DNA of 64,000 bases from Chitinophaga sp. CF118 (GCF_900112615.1 NZ_FOMK01000004.1:186001-250000); one strand, 5' to 3'. Shown: positions 16,848-26,443, numbered from the stretch's first letter. The notes: a model not told the origin generated them from the letters alone. Translations and numbers: made by a program.

Positions 16848-17906
16848 ATGCAATTCCGCTATTTTTTACCGACACTGCTGGTAACACTGCTGTTGTCTGT
16901 ATATGTAAATGCGCAGGACACATCCGACCAGGATTCTACCGGCCTGCCAGGGGATAACTTCAGCCTTCAGGGTGCACTCGAAATGTTTAAACAGTCGGCC
17001 TCCCCTGAGGCATTCGAAAAAGCACTTAATTCAGAAGAAAATAAGGTGAATAACCTGGATCTGAATAATGATGGTAACATCGATTATATCAGGGTGATTA
17101 ATAAAAAGGAAGATGATGTGCAGGTATTTGTTCTACAGGCCGTAGTCTCAGAGAATGAAAATCAGGACATTGCAGTGATAGAACTGCAGAAAACCAGCGA
17201 TGAAAATGCTGTGATCCAGATAGAAGGAGATAAAGATATTTATGGGGAAACAAAGATTGCAGAACCAGCTCCGGAAGCCGACAATGCTTTTAACTACTCG
17301 CCCGCTACTCATGGTCCTTCTGCTTCTTTTGGCACCGGGATTATTGTAAATGTATGGTTCTGGCCCTGCGTAAGGTTCGTATATGCACCTTCTTATGTAA
17401 TATGGGCTTCTCCCTGGGGCTGGCACTCACACCCTGTATGGTGGCGCCCCTGGAGACCAATGCCATGGTACGCATACCGTCCCCATTACCACTATTATAA
17501 TACCAGATATGTATTCGTGAATACCCGCAGAATTGCTCCTGCGCGTGTGATGTATCGCCCTATGCGTACCTCTTCCGTTACTGTGATCAACCGTAACAGG
17601 GTAGTGGTAAATAATTACCGGGTGAACCGCGTAAATAATGGTGGAAGAAATTATCAGCCGTCAAGAGTTACTAACTCCGGAGGCAGAACTTACCAACCCT
17701 CCAGGGTGAATAACGGTGGTGGAAGCTACCAACCTTCCAGGGTATCCAACGGTAACACAGGTGGCAGAACCTATCAGCCGGCAAGAACCAATAATGGCGG
17801 CAGAAGCTACCAACCTTCTAACTCAGGGGGAAGAAGTTCCCAGGGAACAAGATCAGGAAGTAGAAATGGTGGTGGAAGATCGTCCGGAGCAAGAAGCAGA
17901 AACTAA
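16848..17906 (+). CDS. Secreted/envelope protein with aromatic-rich middle and Gly-Asn-Arg repeat tail
   Basis: The protein has 352 residues and a signal peptide ending near VNAQ. Residues about 60-75 read NKVNNLDLNNDGNIDYIRV, an EF-hand-like or dockerin-like acidic loop, within an alpha/beta N-terminal domain. A middle section is very rich in W, H, Y and P (about 165-225), and the tail repeats a unit of the form NNGGR-x-YQPSR about five times, ending in a GRSSG-type low-complexity stretch. I do not recognise a named family. The layout suggests a periplasmic or surface protein with a basic, flexible tail. It is divergent from the lipid operon and appears to be a single gene. Confidence 0.8.
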   Translation: MQFRYFLPTLLVTLLLSVYVNAQDTSDQDSTGLPGDNFSLQGALEMFKQSASPEAFEKALNSEENKVNNLDLNNDGNIDYIRVINKKEDDVQVFVLQAVVSENENQDIAVIELQKTSDENAVIQIEGDKDIYGETKIAEPAPEADNAFNYSPATHGPSASFGTGIIVNVWFWPCVRFVYAPSYVIWASPWGWHSHPVWWRPWRPMPWYAYRPHYHYYNTRYVFVNTRRIAPARVMYRPMRTSSVTVINRNRVVVNNYRVNRVNNGGRNYQPSRVTNSGGRTYQPSRVNNGGGSYQPSRVSNGNTGGRTYQPARTNNGGRSYQPSNSGGRSSQGTRSGSRNGGGRSSGARSRN

Positions 17907-17916
17907 TTTATTATTT

Positions 17917-18053
17917 GTTATTGATCATTAAATACACTGCATCTGCCTGTTTAGTTTGTTAATTTAGCTTTGGGATAAGGCTTTAGATTAGATCTTTATT
18001 ATACTTCACCTAATCATCACGGCAGATAAAGGTGTATTTAATGAATCAATAAC
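17917..18053. repeat. 31/33-bp imperfect inverted repeat flanking 73 bp
   Basis: The left arm at 17917-17947 (GTTATTGATCATTAAATACA then CTGCATCTGCC) is mirrored at 18021-18053, whose reverse complement reads GTTATTGATTCATTAAATAC then ACCTTTATCTGCC. About 28 positions match, with a two-base length difference. The unit sits between the stop codons of two convergent genes. It could be a long terminator hairpin, or a small non-coding element with terminal inverted repeats; no ORF lies within it. Confidence 0.6.
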
Positions 18054-18072
18054 AATGATGCTTCCCTTTATT

Positions 18073-18828
18073 CTACTTTTTTGCTGCCCAGCTAATAGCA
18101 TTTCTGAAGAGTGTAACATATGCTGCATTGCTGAAAAGATCTGGTGAGTGACCCATGAAAATATAAATGTTACGTGCTTTATAATGTGGATTAGTCCATA
18201 TAACCGGATGATCACCCATCTTCTTTTCAGAAGCAGGTACGTAAGATGATTCATCTACATTCGCAATTACATGAACATTGGCCCGTGGGCTTTTATCATA
18301 CGTATACCACTCTTCTGTTTTTATGGAAAATGAATGAGGCACTCCACGCATTACCGGATGTATTGTATCTTCTACACGCACCTTTCCCCCGGCAAAACCG
18401 GGTATATAATCTTTCCACCGGATATCTCCCATAAACTGATGGAACCATTCCCACATCGGATAACCATCAAATTCCCCTAACAGAGTTGCATGATGAAAAC
18501 CGATCCATCCTCCCCTGCCTTCCGCTATATATTTTTCAAAAGCCTTTACTGCTTTTTCTTTCCATCCATAAGGTGCATAGTCTAACTGAATGAAGAGTTG
18601 ATATTTACTTAAAAAAGCATCGTCAATACTATCTGTGTATTGGATATAGTCAATAGCAAATCCACTATCTGCTGCCAGTTGATCCAGCCATACTTTTGCT
18701 GCTTTTGAATAAGCTACATGATGACCGCCATTCTCGTACAATGCCAGTACACGGAATCGCGGCTTTGCAGTATTAAAGGAGAGTAACAGAGTAGCAATGG
18801 CTACCAGCAATAAAGTATTCTTTCCCAT
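18073..18828 (-). CDS. ThuA-like domain protein, exported
   Basis: This 251-residue protein has a short signal peptide (MGKNTLLLVAIATLLLSFN). It has the ThuA class-I glutamine-amidotransferase-like fold pattern: RVLALYENGGHHVAYSKAA, DYIQYTDSIDDAFLSKYQ, FEKYIAEGRGGWIGFHHA and HPVIWTNPHYKARNIYIFMGHS. ThuA proteins are linked to trehalose and other sugar utilisation in some bacteria, but the reaction is unclear and many Bacteroidota secrete them. It begins 23 bp after the AsmA gene, so the two are probably co-transcribed. I cannot assign a substrate. Confidence 0.85.
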   Translation of the reverse strand: MGKNTLLLVAIATLLLSFNTAKPRFRVLALYENGGHHVAYSKAAKVWLDQLAADSGFAIDYIQYTDSIDDAFLSKYQLFIQLDYAPYGWKEKAVKAFEKYIAEGRGGWIGFHHATLLGEFDGYPMWEWFHQFMGDIRWKDYIPGFAGGKVRVEDTIHPVMRGVPHSFSIKTEEWYTYDKSPRANVHVIANVDESSYVPASEKKMGDHPVIWTNPHYKARNIYIFMGHSPDLFSNAAYVTLFRNAISWAAKK

Positions 18829-18851
18829 ATTATTCCCAATGTATGAAAATA

Positions 18852-21800
18852 TTATGCTTTCTTAGCTTTGCCCAAACCTACTTTAAATTTGTCCGGAGTG
18901 CCAGACACCTTGATGTTCATGAAACGTACCTTTTTATCTTTATCGCGGTATTCAATAGCATCTACCTGGTCAGGATCAACTTCTTCCTGCTTTTTACCAA
19001 AGAGTGATTTGAAACCGACCTGTGTAACCAGTTTCAAAGGAATTCTCAGATAATATTCCATACTCATATCCATATATTGTTTACCAGAGATCTCAATGAA
19101 TCCAAGTGAGGAGTTGATATTCATGGTAGGGATTTCAAGCACCCCATTTTTTAAAGTCAGCTTATTCCGTAAAGTATCAAAGCGCACGTTGCGCAGGTTT
19201 TTATCTTTGAAATAACCGGCCATTGCCTGCATAGGTGCAAAGTCGATAAGGCTGCCGTTATAGATATGTACATCTAACTGCGCTTCTGAATCATTGATGA
19301 TAGGTGTAAGGTCCGGATGCACCAGTAAACGGCTTTTTATTTGTCCGCTTAAACGGCCTTTTATATTTTTATTGATGGTTAGATCCTGTCCGAAGTTGTC
19401 CAGTTTAAGCATCATCTTTTCAATGTTCACATCTTCTACGCGAATGCGGCTCCTGAAATAGATTTTCTTTGGATTACTACCGTTGAAATGCCCCCGCATT
19501 CCTATCCTGCCCTCTGCTACATTCATACCCAGGGTATCAATATACAAATGCTGATCTGCCTGCATACGCATGCTTGTAGTAATGTTTTTCAACCACAGTT
19601 TATGATATTTCACCTTCCCTATATTTACTTTAGCTGTGAAAGCAGTAAAAGGAATGGAGAAGATATTGAATGCTTTAGAATGTGAGGAATCGGTTACACG
19701 AACAACAGCAGGTTGTACCAGTGGAGCTTCAGGTGTTGGTGTATTACTGAAACTATAATTGGTGAGCTCATCCACATCCAGGAACTTCGAAGTAAACTGT
19801 AAAAAGTTCGCCTTTTTCCGCTGTGTAGTATCTTTCCCTGTGAACAGCCGCATGCTGAGATCGAAATCGCTGCGTCCTATTTTACCGGTCAGAGTATCTA
19901 CAGCAATGAATTTATTAGCCCCGTATTTTATAGTGCCTTTGATGCTGTCCAGTTTGATAGGATGTACTTTTAAAGCACCGGAGATATTAGCGATATGCAG
20001 TTTTGCAAATCTGAATACAGAATCGTACTTCATATCCATCTTAGCACGCAGCCAGAGGCCACTGCCTACTTCATGCTGATAATCTGCCGGGATGAATTGT
20101 CTTGACCGGTTACTAAGCAGATCATTCATGGCCAGATGGTCCGACTTAAGATCAAATGCTACCTGCGTTCTTCCTCTCATAACCTTGTCAAACCATAACT
20201 GGTAGTGGATCACCCTGGCGCTTAACCGCAGGTCACTGCTGTCTATCTTGCCTCCGAAATTTTTAAGTAATAATGCGGTATCATTGATAGTAAGATCTGC
20301 TCCAAAATCATGGAAGGCATGTGGATAAATCTTAAAGCCTGCATATAATTTTTCCATGTGGAATTTACCCTTTGGCAAAGGTGCAGGGTGTAGTAACTGC
20401 TGTACGGAAGTTTCAAGGGAAAGTCCGATATTAAATCCATTAATCTCTTCTTTCACTTTAGCCGCCATAGTGGTATCAAAGGCAAGCAGCTCTTTCAGTA
20501 TCATCTTATTACTCCGGGCATTCAATGTAATGGTCACCGGCTTCTGATGCTGGTGGAACAACGCAGGGAGATCACTCAGGGCGCCATTCATGAAGAAGTC
20601 CGAATTGCCAAATTTGCAGGCCAGCGAATCCAGCGTAACACTGCCATTCTTCATATTGGCGTGCAGATCCAGGTTACGTACAATATGCGGATAACCGGGA
20701 ATGCGGAAGGTAAGGTCTTTTACGGTCAGCTCACTCTGGATCCCCTCTTTTAGTTTTGACATAGATGCTTCCGGCAAACTGAGATCCACCATTTCCTTAA
20801 AATCCATTTTAAGGCTGATATGACCAGTAATACGTTCCAGGTCTTTGATTCCCAGGAAGGCTCCTATGAATTCCAGCTCCAGTTCAGAGTCTATCTGCAT
20901 AATGATTTTCGGATCTGTAAAATCACGCATTACAAAATTGCCCTTAAAAGTCCCTTTGTCGGGGCGGGCATTCATATTCAGCAAATGCAGTTCTGATGTT
21001 TTCAGGGAATGAGCAGCCCCGTTTGTATAGTATCCTTTAAATTCAAGCTGGTCTAGTTTTTTGTTGGCATCTTTATTCAGGAACCAGGCATCTTCACAAC
21101 CAAAAGAAAAAGCAATTTGTGGCAGCTGCCCACCTGCAAATTTACCTTTTATAGTACCATTGAAGTAGATACGGCCATCGTAATTGAAGCGTTTCAGCTC
21201 ATCTCCCACAGATTGAGGAGCAAAGGCAAAAAGCAGGTTCAGGTCGGGCCTGTCGCCAGTCACCCTCAGATCGACCATATCACCATGCAGAAGATCTGCT
21301 GTACCCCATACTTTCAGGGTGGCAGCTTCTATCTTTAGCTGGCTGGGAGAAATGGTCAGGAATTGTTTTTCTGTATTGTAGGAGACTTTTATATTGGCTT
21401 CCAGTTTTTTATGACGGAATAATACAGTATCTGAAGGGCTGCTTACATCTACTATAAATCCGCCGTGTAGTGTGCCATTAATCTCTTTATCATCAGCATG
21501 TAAGGCTGTTTTTATCTTGTCGATATGTGTAGAGAGGCGTTGTCCATTTGTCCGATCATAAAAAGAAATGTCCATGTTCTTCAATACGATCTTCTTCACA
21601 TCCAGGGCCAGGCTTCCGGAAGAACTCTCTGTGGTGGCCAGGGTATCCTGTTTAATCCTGTTGGCTTCTACCAGGTTCAGATTACCATTCAGTTCCCGCA
21701 CCATGTCCAGATGACCATTTTTAAGGAAAAGCACCTTTACATTATACTTTTCCCTTAACACATCCGGCAGGCTGAATCCCACATACAAGCGTTCCATCTC

Positions 21801-22070
21801 ATAAAGTGGGCGTCCCTTCCGCTGTTTATTTGCATAAAAGCGTACATTTCGCAATCCTATAGATACGTATGGAAAGTTCTGAAAAGGAGAGATTTCACTA
21901 CCTTCAATTACCAGTTCGCCGGGAAGCTGTTTATTTAACTCACTGACAGCCATATTAGTAAGTCGCTGTTGCTGGGTATAGAGAATCACAACACCAATCA
22001 CTCCCAGTAATAAAACTATCGATACCAGTATAAAAAATATCCGGAATATCCTTTTTCTTGTCTGCTTCAT
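18852..22070 (-). CDS. AsmA-family envelope protein
   Basis: A 1072-residue protein that starts with a basic stretch and one N-terminal membrane anchor (KRIFRIFFILVSIVLLLGVIGVVILY), followed by a very long beta-rich periplasmic region, with AsmA-like features: the early pattern INKQLPGELVIEGSEISPFQNFPYVSIGLRNV is family-like, and the C-terminal part has GVLEIPTMNINSSLGFIEISG. AsmA-like proteins are thought to form groove-shaped bridges that help move lipids between membranes. The ATG at 22070 is chosen because the 38 upstream codons form a hydrophobic stretch not expected in the family. It lies near the sphingolipid operon but in a separate transcription unit. Confidence 0.82.
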   Translation of the reverse strand: MKQTRKRIFRIFFILVSIVLLLGVIGVVILYTQQQRLTNMAVSELNKQLPGELVIEGSEISPFQNFPYVSIGLRNVRFYANKQRKGRPLYEMERLYVGFSLPDVLREKYNVKVLFLKNGHLDMVRELNGNLNLVEANRIKQDTLATTESSSGSLALDVKKIVLKNMDISFYDRTNGQRLSTHIDKIKTALHADDKEINGTLHGGFIVDVSSPSDTVLFRHKKLEANIKVSYNTEKQFLTISPSQLKIEAATLKVWGTADLLHGDMVDLRVTGDRPDLNLLFAFAPQSVGDELKRFNYDGRIYFNGTIKGKFAGGQLPQIAFSFGCEDAWFLNKDANKKLDQLEFKGYYTNGAAHSLKTSELHLLNMNARPDKGTFKGNFVMRDFTDPKIIMQIDSELELEFIGAFLGIKDLERITGHISLKMDFKEMVDLSLPEASMSKLKEGIQSELTVKDLTFRIPGYPHIVRNLDLHANMKNGSVTLDSLACKFGNSDFFMNGALSDLPALFHQHQKPVTITLNARSNKMILKELLAFDTTMAAKVKEEINGFNIGLSLETSVQQLLHPAPLPKGKFHMEKLYAGFKIYPHAFHDFGADLTINDTALLLKNFGGKIDSSDLRLSARVIHYQLWFDKVMRGRTQVAFDLKSDHLAMNDLLSNRSRQFIPADYQHEVGSGLWLRAKMDMKYDSVFRFAKLHIANISGALKVHPIKLDSIKGTIKYGANKFIAVDTLTGKIGRSDFDLSMRLFTGKDTTQRKKANFLQFTSKFLDVDELTNYSFSNTPTPEAPLVQPAVVRVTDSSHSKAFNIFSIPFTAFTAKVNIGKVKYHKLWLKNITTSMRMQADQHLYIDTLGMNVAEGRIGMRGHFNGSNPKKIYFRSRIRVEDVNIEKMMLKLDNFGQDLTINKNIKGRLSGQIKSRLLVHPDLTPIINDSEAQLDVHIYNGSLIDFAPMQAMAGYFKDKNLRNVRFDTLRNKLTLKNGVLEIPTMNINSSLGFIEISGKQYMDMSMEYYLRIPLKLVTQVGFKSLFGKKQEEVDPDQVDAIEYRDKDKKVRFMNIKVSGTPDKFKVGLGKAKKA

Positions 22071-22201
22071 AATGCCCTTCAGGTAATAATGCAAATTTAG
22101 ATACAACCTATATAAAATAAAAATTATCCTATATATGAATGTATCAGTAAAAAGTACCATAATAACGACAATAATCACCACCACCCCTACTTGATTTACC
22201 C

Positions 22202-22209
22202 TAATTTTG
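22202..22209 (+). promoter_or_regulatory. TAnnTTTG-type -7 element before the AraC gene
   Basis: TAATTTTG matches the Bacteroidota -7 consensus exactly and lies 24 bases before the chosen ATG. No TTTG is seen at the usual -33 distance, so the promoter call is tentative. Confidence 0.35.
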
Positions 22210-22232
22210 GAGAATCAACAATAAGAAAGGAA

Positions 22233-23099
22233 ATGGCCCGCGCTACAATACCGGTTTATGATATCTGTACCATCGATAAAAATGGTCCGGCGCAGGATCT
22301 GATGATAGAACGCTTTGGCGGGTACCTGGAAAAACACTACCAGGCGCTGCATCATGCCCACCGCCATTCTTTTTATCACCTGGTACTGTTCACTCAGGGT
22401 AGTGGTACACATACTATTGATTTTGTGAAGTTTGATGTGCGTCCTTACCAGATCTATTTTATGGCACCGGGACAGGTACATAGCTGGGACTTCAGAGGAA
22501 ATACCGATGGCTATATCATTCATTTCTCTGCAGATTTCTTTCGGCCATTTCTTTTAAACCCGTCTTACCTGGAACAGTTCAGTTTTTTCAGTGGGATCAG
22601 CGGACAGTGTGTATGCCAGTTAACAAAAGATATCCGTGAGGAAATAGTAAGGATTTTTGAAGCGCTGCTGAAAGAACAGAATAAAGATATGATCCGCCTG
22701 CGGTTGCTGGAAATGTTCATTACGGTAGAAAAACATACTACCCATAACGAACATAATCATCTGCCTCAGCATACTACTACCCTGCTGAAAAGTTTTCAGC
22801 AACTGATCAATCAGTACTACCGAACCATGCGGTTGCCGAAAGAATATGCAGAGTTGTTATACATCACTCCCAATCATTTAAATGCATTATGCAGGGAATT
22901 GCTAGGGAAAACAGCCGGAGATGTGATCCGTGAAAGGGTATTGCTGGAAGCCAAACGTTTACTGACAAACGCAGGCATGAGTGTTCTTGAAATAGCCTAT
23001 GAACTTAGCTTCAAGGACAACTCTTACTTTACCAGGTTCTTTAAAAACTATGAAGGGATAACTCCCGAAGAGTTCAGGAAAAAATTTATTCATCTATAA
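22233..23099 (+). CDS. AraC-family transcriptional regulator
   Basis: The 288-residue protein has an N-terminal cupin-like sensor domain (HAHRHSFYHLVLFTQGSGTHTIDF, YFMAPGQVHSWDF) and a C-terminal double helix-turn-helix of AraC type (LYITPNHLNALCRELLGKTAGDVIRERV; VLEIAYELSFKDNSYFTRFFKNYEGITPEEFRKKF). The ATG at 22233 is preferred to a TTG at 22191: it follows a purine-rich AAGAAAGGA and a plausible -7 element. It is divergent from the AsmA gene and 12 bp before a DUF983 gene. The effector and targets are unknown. Confidence 0.9.
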   Translation: MARATIPVYDICTIDKNGPAQDLMIERFGGYLEKHYQALHHAHRHSFYHLVLFTQGSGTHTIDFVKFDVRPYQIYFMAPGQVHSWDFRGNTDGYIIHFSADFFRPFLLNPSYLEQFSFFSGISGQCVCQLTKDIREEIVRIFEALLKEQNKDMIRLRLLEMFITVEKHTTHNEHNHLPQHTTTLLKSFQQLINQYYRTMRLPKEYAELLYITPNHLNALCRELLGKTAGDVIRERVLLEAKRLLTNAGMSVLEIAYELSFKDNSYFTRFFKNYEGITPEEFRKKFIHL

Positions 23100-23111
23100 A
23101 TTACTATTACC

Positions 23112-23549
23112 ATGTGTGCCGAAAAAACAGGAAAAAGACCTAACCTAGTATTAAGTGTGTTGCAAAATAAATGCCCTGCCTGCCGGCAGGGGAAGCTATA
23201 TAAAAGTGACAATGCATATAACCTGAAACACTTCACAGAAATGAATGAGCATTGCCCTGTATGTGGAGAAGATCTTGAAAGAGAAATTGGTTTTTATTAT
23301 GGTACCGGTTATGTAAGTTATGCATTGACCATTGCTTTCAGCGTGGCTACATTTATTGCCTGGTGGGTGATTATCGGATTTTCTCTCTACGATAACCGTA
23401 TGTTCTGGTGGCTGGGTATTAATGCAGTACTGCTTGTGGCGTTGCAACCACCAATTATGCGTGTGTCAAGAACCATATGGCTGGCATTCTTTGTCAGGTA
23501 TAAACCAGAACGACTTGCGGCCTCTGCCACTCAACACAGAACAGTATAG
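23112..23549 (+). CDS. DUF983 family protein with zinc-ribbon and two membrane segments
   Basis: A protein of 145 residues. Two CxxC pairs (CPACRQGKLY near 20 and CPVCGEDL near 50) form a likely zinc ribbon, followed by two hydrophobic helices (YVSYALTIAFSVATFIAWW; FWWLGINAVLLVALQPPI). This matches the DUF983 family, whose function is unknown. It is 12 bp after the AraC gene and followed by a strong terminator hairpin, so the two probably form a short operon. Confidence 0.85.
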   Translation: MCAEKTGKRPNLVLSVLQNKCPACRQGKLYKSDNAYNLKHFTEMNEHCPVCGEDLEREIGFYYGTGYVSYALTIAFSVATFIAWWVIIGFSLYDNRMFWWLGINAVLLVALQPPIMRVSRTIWLAFFVRYKPERLAASATQHRTV

Positions 23550-23580
23550 TGTATCATTGTGCAACTAATTCTACAAATAC

Positions 23581-23606
23581 AAGCCGGAAAGCCCTTTTTC
23601 CGGCTT
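23581..23606. terminator. Bidirectional intrinsic terminator
   Basis: AAGCCGGAAA (23581-23590) and TTTCCGGCTT (23597-23606) make a perfect 10-bp stem with a 6-nt loop between the convergent DUF983 and ligase D genes. Confidence 0.75.
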
Positions 23607-23621
23607 TACTGAATACGGGGT

Positions 23622-26264
23622 TTATTCTTCCATGTTCTTCAGTAATTTCTTCAGATTAATACCTCTTCCCAATACCGGTTTGAAAATATCGCCCTCCCGT
23701 TTAATCCGTTCAAGCGCATTTTTAATTGTAAAGTCCTTCATCTGTAATCCCTTTTTCACTTCCTCCCAATGTAGAGGCATTGAAACAGTAGCTCCCGGTT
23801 TGGGCCGCAATGAATAAGGAGCAGCTAATGTTGCCAGAGCTCGGTTTTGCAGATAGTCTATATACAATTTCCCTTTCCTGTTGCGCGTCATTCGTTCAAT
23901 ACTGGTAAACTTTGGCAACAGTTCATGTACTTGTACCGCTATCAGTTTTGCAAACAACTGACTTTGATCATAAGTGTATTTGGCACCTAATGGAATATAG
24001 ATATGAATACCGGTAGATCCTGATGTTTTGACGTAGCCTTTTACCCCCAATTCATCCAGCACCTTCTTTACGGTTTGTGCAGTCTCAATTACCTGTTCAA
24101 AAGTATTTCCTTTATCAGGATCCAGATCGATCACGCACCAGTCAGGATAATCGGGATTGTGTATAGTACTGCTCCAGGGATTCATTTCTATGGCTCCCAG
24201 ATTGGCCATGTAAAGCAAACTTGCCTCATCCTGTGGTACCATGAAATTCTTATCCTCTCCGTTCGTATGATATGGAAATTTCTGAATCCAGTCGGGCGAC
24301 TTGTTCGTTACATCTTTCTGATAAAAACTATGCCCTTTGATACCATTCGGAAAGCGATTCAGCGATTGCGGACGATCTGCCAGGTAAGGAAGGATATATG
24401 GTGCTACCTGGTAATAATAGTTTAGCATATCACGCTTGGTATACTTCTCATCCGGCCAGTAAATTTTGCTAAGATTCGTAAAGGTCAACTGATGACCATT
24501 CACTGTTTTAACCTGTGTTTCTTCTGTAGGATTAAGTAATGATTTCCTGCCACCGGATGCAACGGGTTTTAATAACTTCTGTTTTTTCACGGGCAATACT
24601 TCACTTGTTTCCACCGCAGTTTCTGCTACTACAGATTTAGCAGGTTTATCATCTCTCATACCTTCAAAACTGGGATGTCTCATAACACCGTCGGTTGTTA
24701 TTTCTGCATAACTTACTTCACAAACTAATTTCGGTTTTAACCAGGTAACAGTTGCATGGGGAGGATCGGGGCGGAAACGGGAAGGCTTATTTACATCCGG
24801 GATTTCTTTAAAGGGAGAAGCTTTGACTATTAATGGCTTAAACTGTGCCATCATCTCCTTTTGCTGTTTTGCGTTAAAGCCGGTTCCAATCTTGCCTGTA
24901 TATAACAGTTTATCACTTTGATATACACCTACAAGAAGGGAACTGAAAGGTTTGGAAGATGATTCATTATTGGTAAAGCCGCCAATCACTACCTCATGCC
25001 GTTTATTGGATTTGATTTTCAGCCAGCTCCTGGTACGGTCACCTTCTACATAGATACTATCTGCTTTCTTCGCTATTATCCCCTCCATACCCAACTTACC
25101 GGCTGCTGCAAGGAACTCAGTTGCAGTACTGTTGAAAGTATCGCTAAAGCGGATGATATCGTTCTCCGGGAGGATTGACCTGAGAATAGTTCTGCGTTCT
25201 GTTAATGGCAGCTGTTTTAGGTTATGACCATCTAACCAGAGGATGTCAAATACATAGTAAATCAGTTCTCCGTCTGCTTCACTCCGCCAGTTCTGTAAGG
25301 AACCGAAATTTGCAATGCCCTTCTCATTCAGAACACAGATCTCTCCGTCTACTATTGCATTAATTCCCCAGTCTGATACCGCCTTATAAACAGGATAAAA
25401 CTTATCATTGAAGGATTTGTTATTGCGGGAAAGCAGTTCCACTTTCCCTTTGTTACTAAGTGTAATGGCACGGTAACCATCCCATTTCACTTCGAATAAC
25501 CAGCCGGGTTCATCAAACGGTTTATCGATTAGTGTGGCCAGCATTGGCTTTATTGTTTTAGGGAAGGCTGCTCTGGGAGCGTTCGAAAGATCAGTAGTTT
25601 TAGCCGGGGCCTTCTTTGCCGCCCGTTTTGCCGCAACCTTCTTAGTCGTCCCGGGTTGTATGGTAGTCTTCCCATAAACATTCACAGGATGCTTTTCCAT
25701 CTGCAAAATAGTTTTCCTGCTGATGACCGATTTATCTTTCCGCGTAATATCTGTCTCCTTTGCATACTTATCACGATGTTTGATTAACAACCAGGCATTT
25801 TCATCCTTCCCATTCTTCAGTTTTACAAGCGCAAACTCTCCTTTCAGTTTAGTACCATGCAGGTTTATTTTCAAAGAGCCGGCACGCAACTGTTTCATCA
25901 GTGCTTTCTCATCCTTCTTCTTATCACCCGACGGTTCTAAAGGTGTGAATGTACCTTCATCCCAAACGATCACTGTACCGGCACCATAATTACCTTTCGG
26001 GATAATTCCTTCAAAGCTGCGGTAATCAAATGGATGATCTTCTACCATCATTGCCAGTCGTTTATCCTGTGGATTTAAAGAGGGACCTTTGGGTACTGCC
26101 CAGCTCTTTAATACACCTTCCATCTCCAGGCGAAAGTCATAATGAAGTCTTGTAGCATCATGTTTCTGTACTACAAATCTGAGTTCGCCGGAAACGGCTT
26201 TTCCGCCGGTAGGCTCCGGCGTATCATTGAACGATCTCTTCTTTTTGTAAGTTGCAAGTCCCAT
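23622..26264 (-). CDS. ligD: Multidomain DNA ligase D (NHEJ-type)
   Basis: The 880-residue protein carries three modules in order: a 3'-phosphoesterase (about 25-170; FVVQKHDATRLHYDFRLE, GNYGAGTVIVWDEG), an ATP-dependent ligase (about 240-550; catalytic Lys260 in EVKWDGYR, and WLKIKSNKRHE) and a primase-like polymerase (about 600-875; IYWPDEKYTKRDMLNYYY, and CVIDLDPDKGN near 709-718 with the metal-binding aspartates). A Lys/Ala-rich linker at about 200-232 joins the first two. LigD repairs double-strand breaks by end joining with Ku. No Ku gene lies in this window. It is transcribed divergently from the transglutaminase-like gene. Confidence 0.95.
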   Translation of the reverse strand: MGLATYKKKRSFNDTPEPTGGKAVSGELRFVVQKHDATRLHYDFRLEMEGVLKSWAVPKGPSLNPQDKRLAMMVEDHPFDYRSFEGIIPKGNYGAGTVIVWDEGTFTPLEPSGDKKKDEKALMKQLRAGSLKINLHGTKLKGEFALVKLKNGKDENAWLLIKHRDKYAKETDITRKDKSVISRKTILQMEKHPVNVYGKTTIQPGTTKKVAAKRAAKKAPAKTTDLSNAPRAAFPKTIKPMLATLIDKPFDEPGWLFEVKWDGYRAITLSNKGKVELLSRNNKSFNDKFYPVYKAVSDWGINAIVDGEICVLNEKGIANFGSLQNWRSEADGELIYYVFDILWLDGHNLKQLPLTERRTILRSILPENDIIRFSDTFNSTATEFLAAAGKLGMEGIIAKKADSIYVEGDRTRSWLKIKSNKRHEVVIGGFTNNESSSKPFSSLLVGVYQSDKLLYTGKIGTGFNAKQQKEMMAQFKPLIVKASPFKEIPDVNKPSRFRPDPPHATVTWLKPKLVCEVSYAEITTDGVMRHPSFEGMRDDKPAKSVVAETAVETSEVLPVKKQKLLKPVASGGRKSLLNPTEETQVKTVNGHQLTFTNLSKIYWPDEKYTKRDMLNYYYQVAPYILPYLADRPQSLNRFPNGIKGHSFYQKDVTNKSPDWIQKFPYHTNGEDKNFMVPQDEASLLYMANLGAIEMNPWSSTIHNPDYPDWCVIDLDPDKGNTFEQVIETAQTVKKVLDELGVKGYVKTSGSTGIHIYIPLGAKYTYDQSQLFAKLIAVQVHELLPKFTSIERMTRNRKGKLYIDYLQNRALATLAAPYSLRPKPGATVSMPLHWEEVKKGLQMKDFTIKNALERIKREGDIFKPVLGRGINLKKLLKNMEE

Positions 26265-26311
26265 ACTATATTAGCACTAATACTCGTGCCAATTTTGTTT
26301 ATAAATTCTGC

Positions 26312-26319
26312 TATTTTTG
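26312..26319 (+). promoter_or_regulatory. TAnnTTTG-type -7 element upstream of the transglutaminase-like gene
   Basis: TATTTTTG matches the -7 consensus exactly, but the nearest TTTG is only 14 bases upstream instead of about 19, and the gene begins 124 bases downstream. Weak support. Confidence 0.25.
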
Positions 26320-26443
26320 TTTTTACGCATACCCGACGAGCCCATCCCATTTCCAATTTTACATTTATTCAAATATTGCATAACTTACAGTCATTCTGTA
26401 CATTAGATAGTTCCAATACCTCAATAACGATATAACTGAAAGA

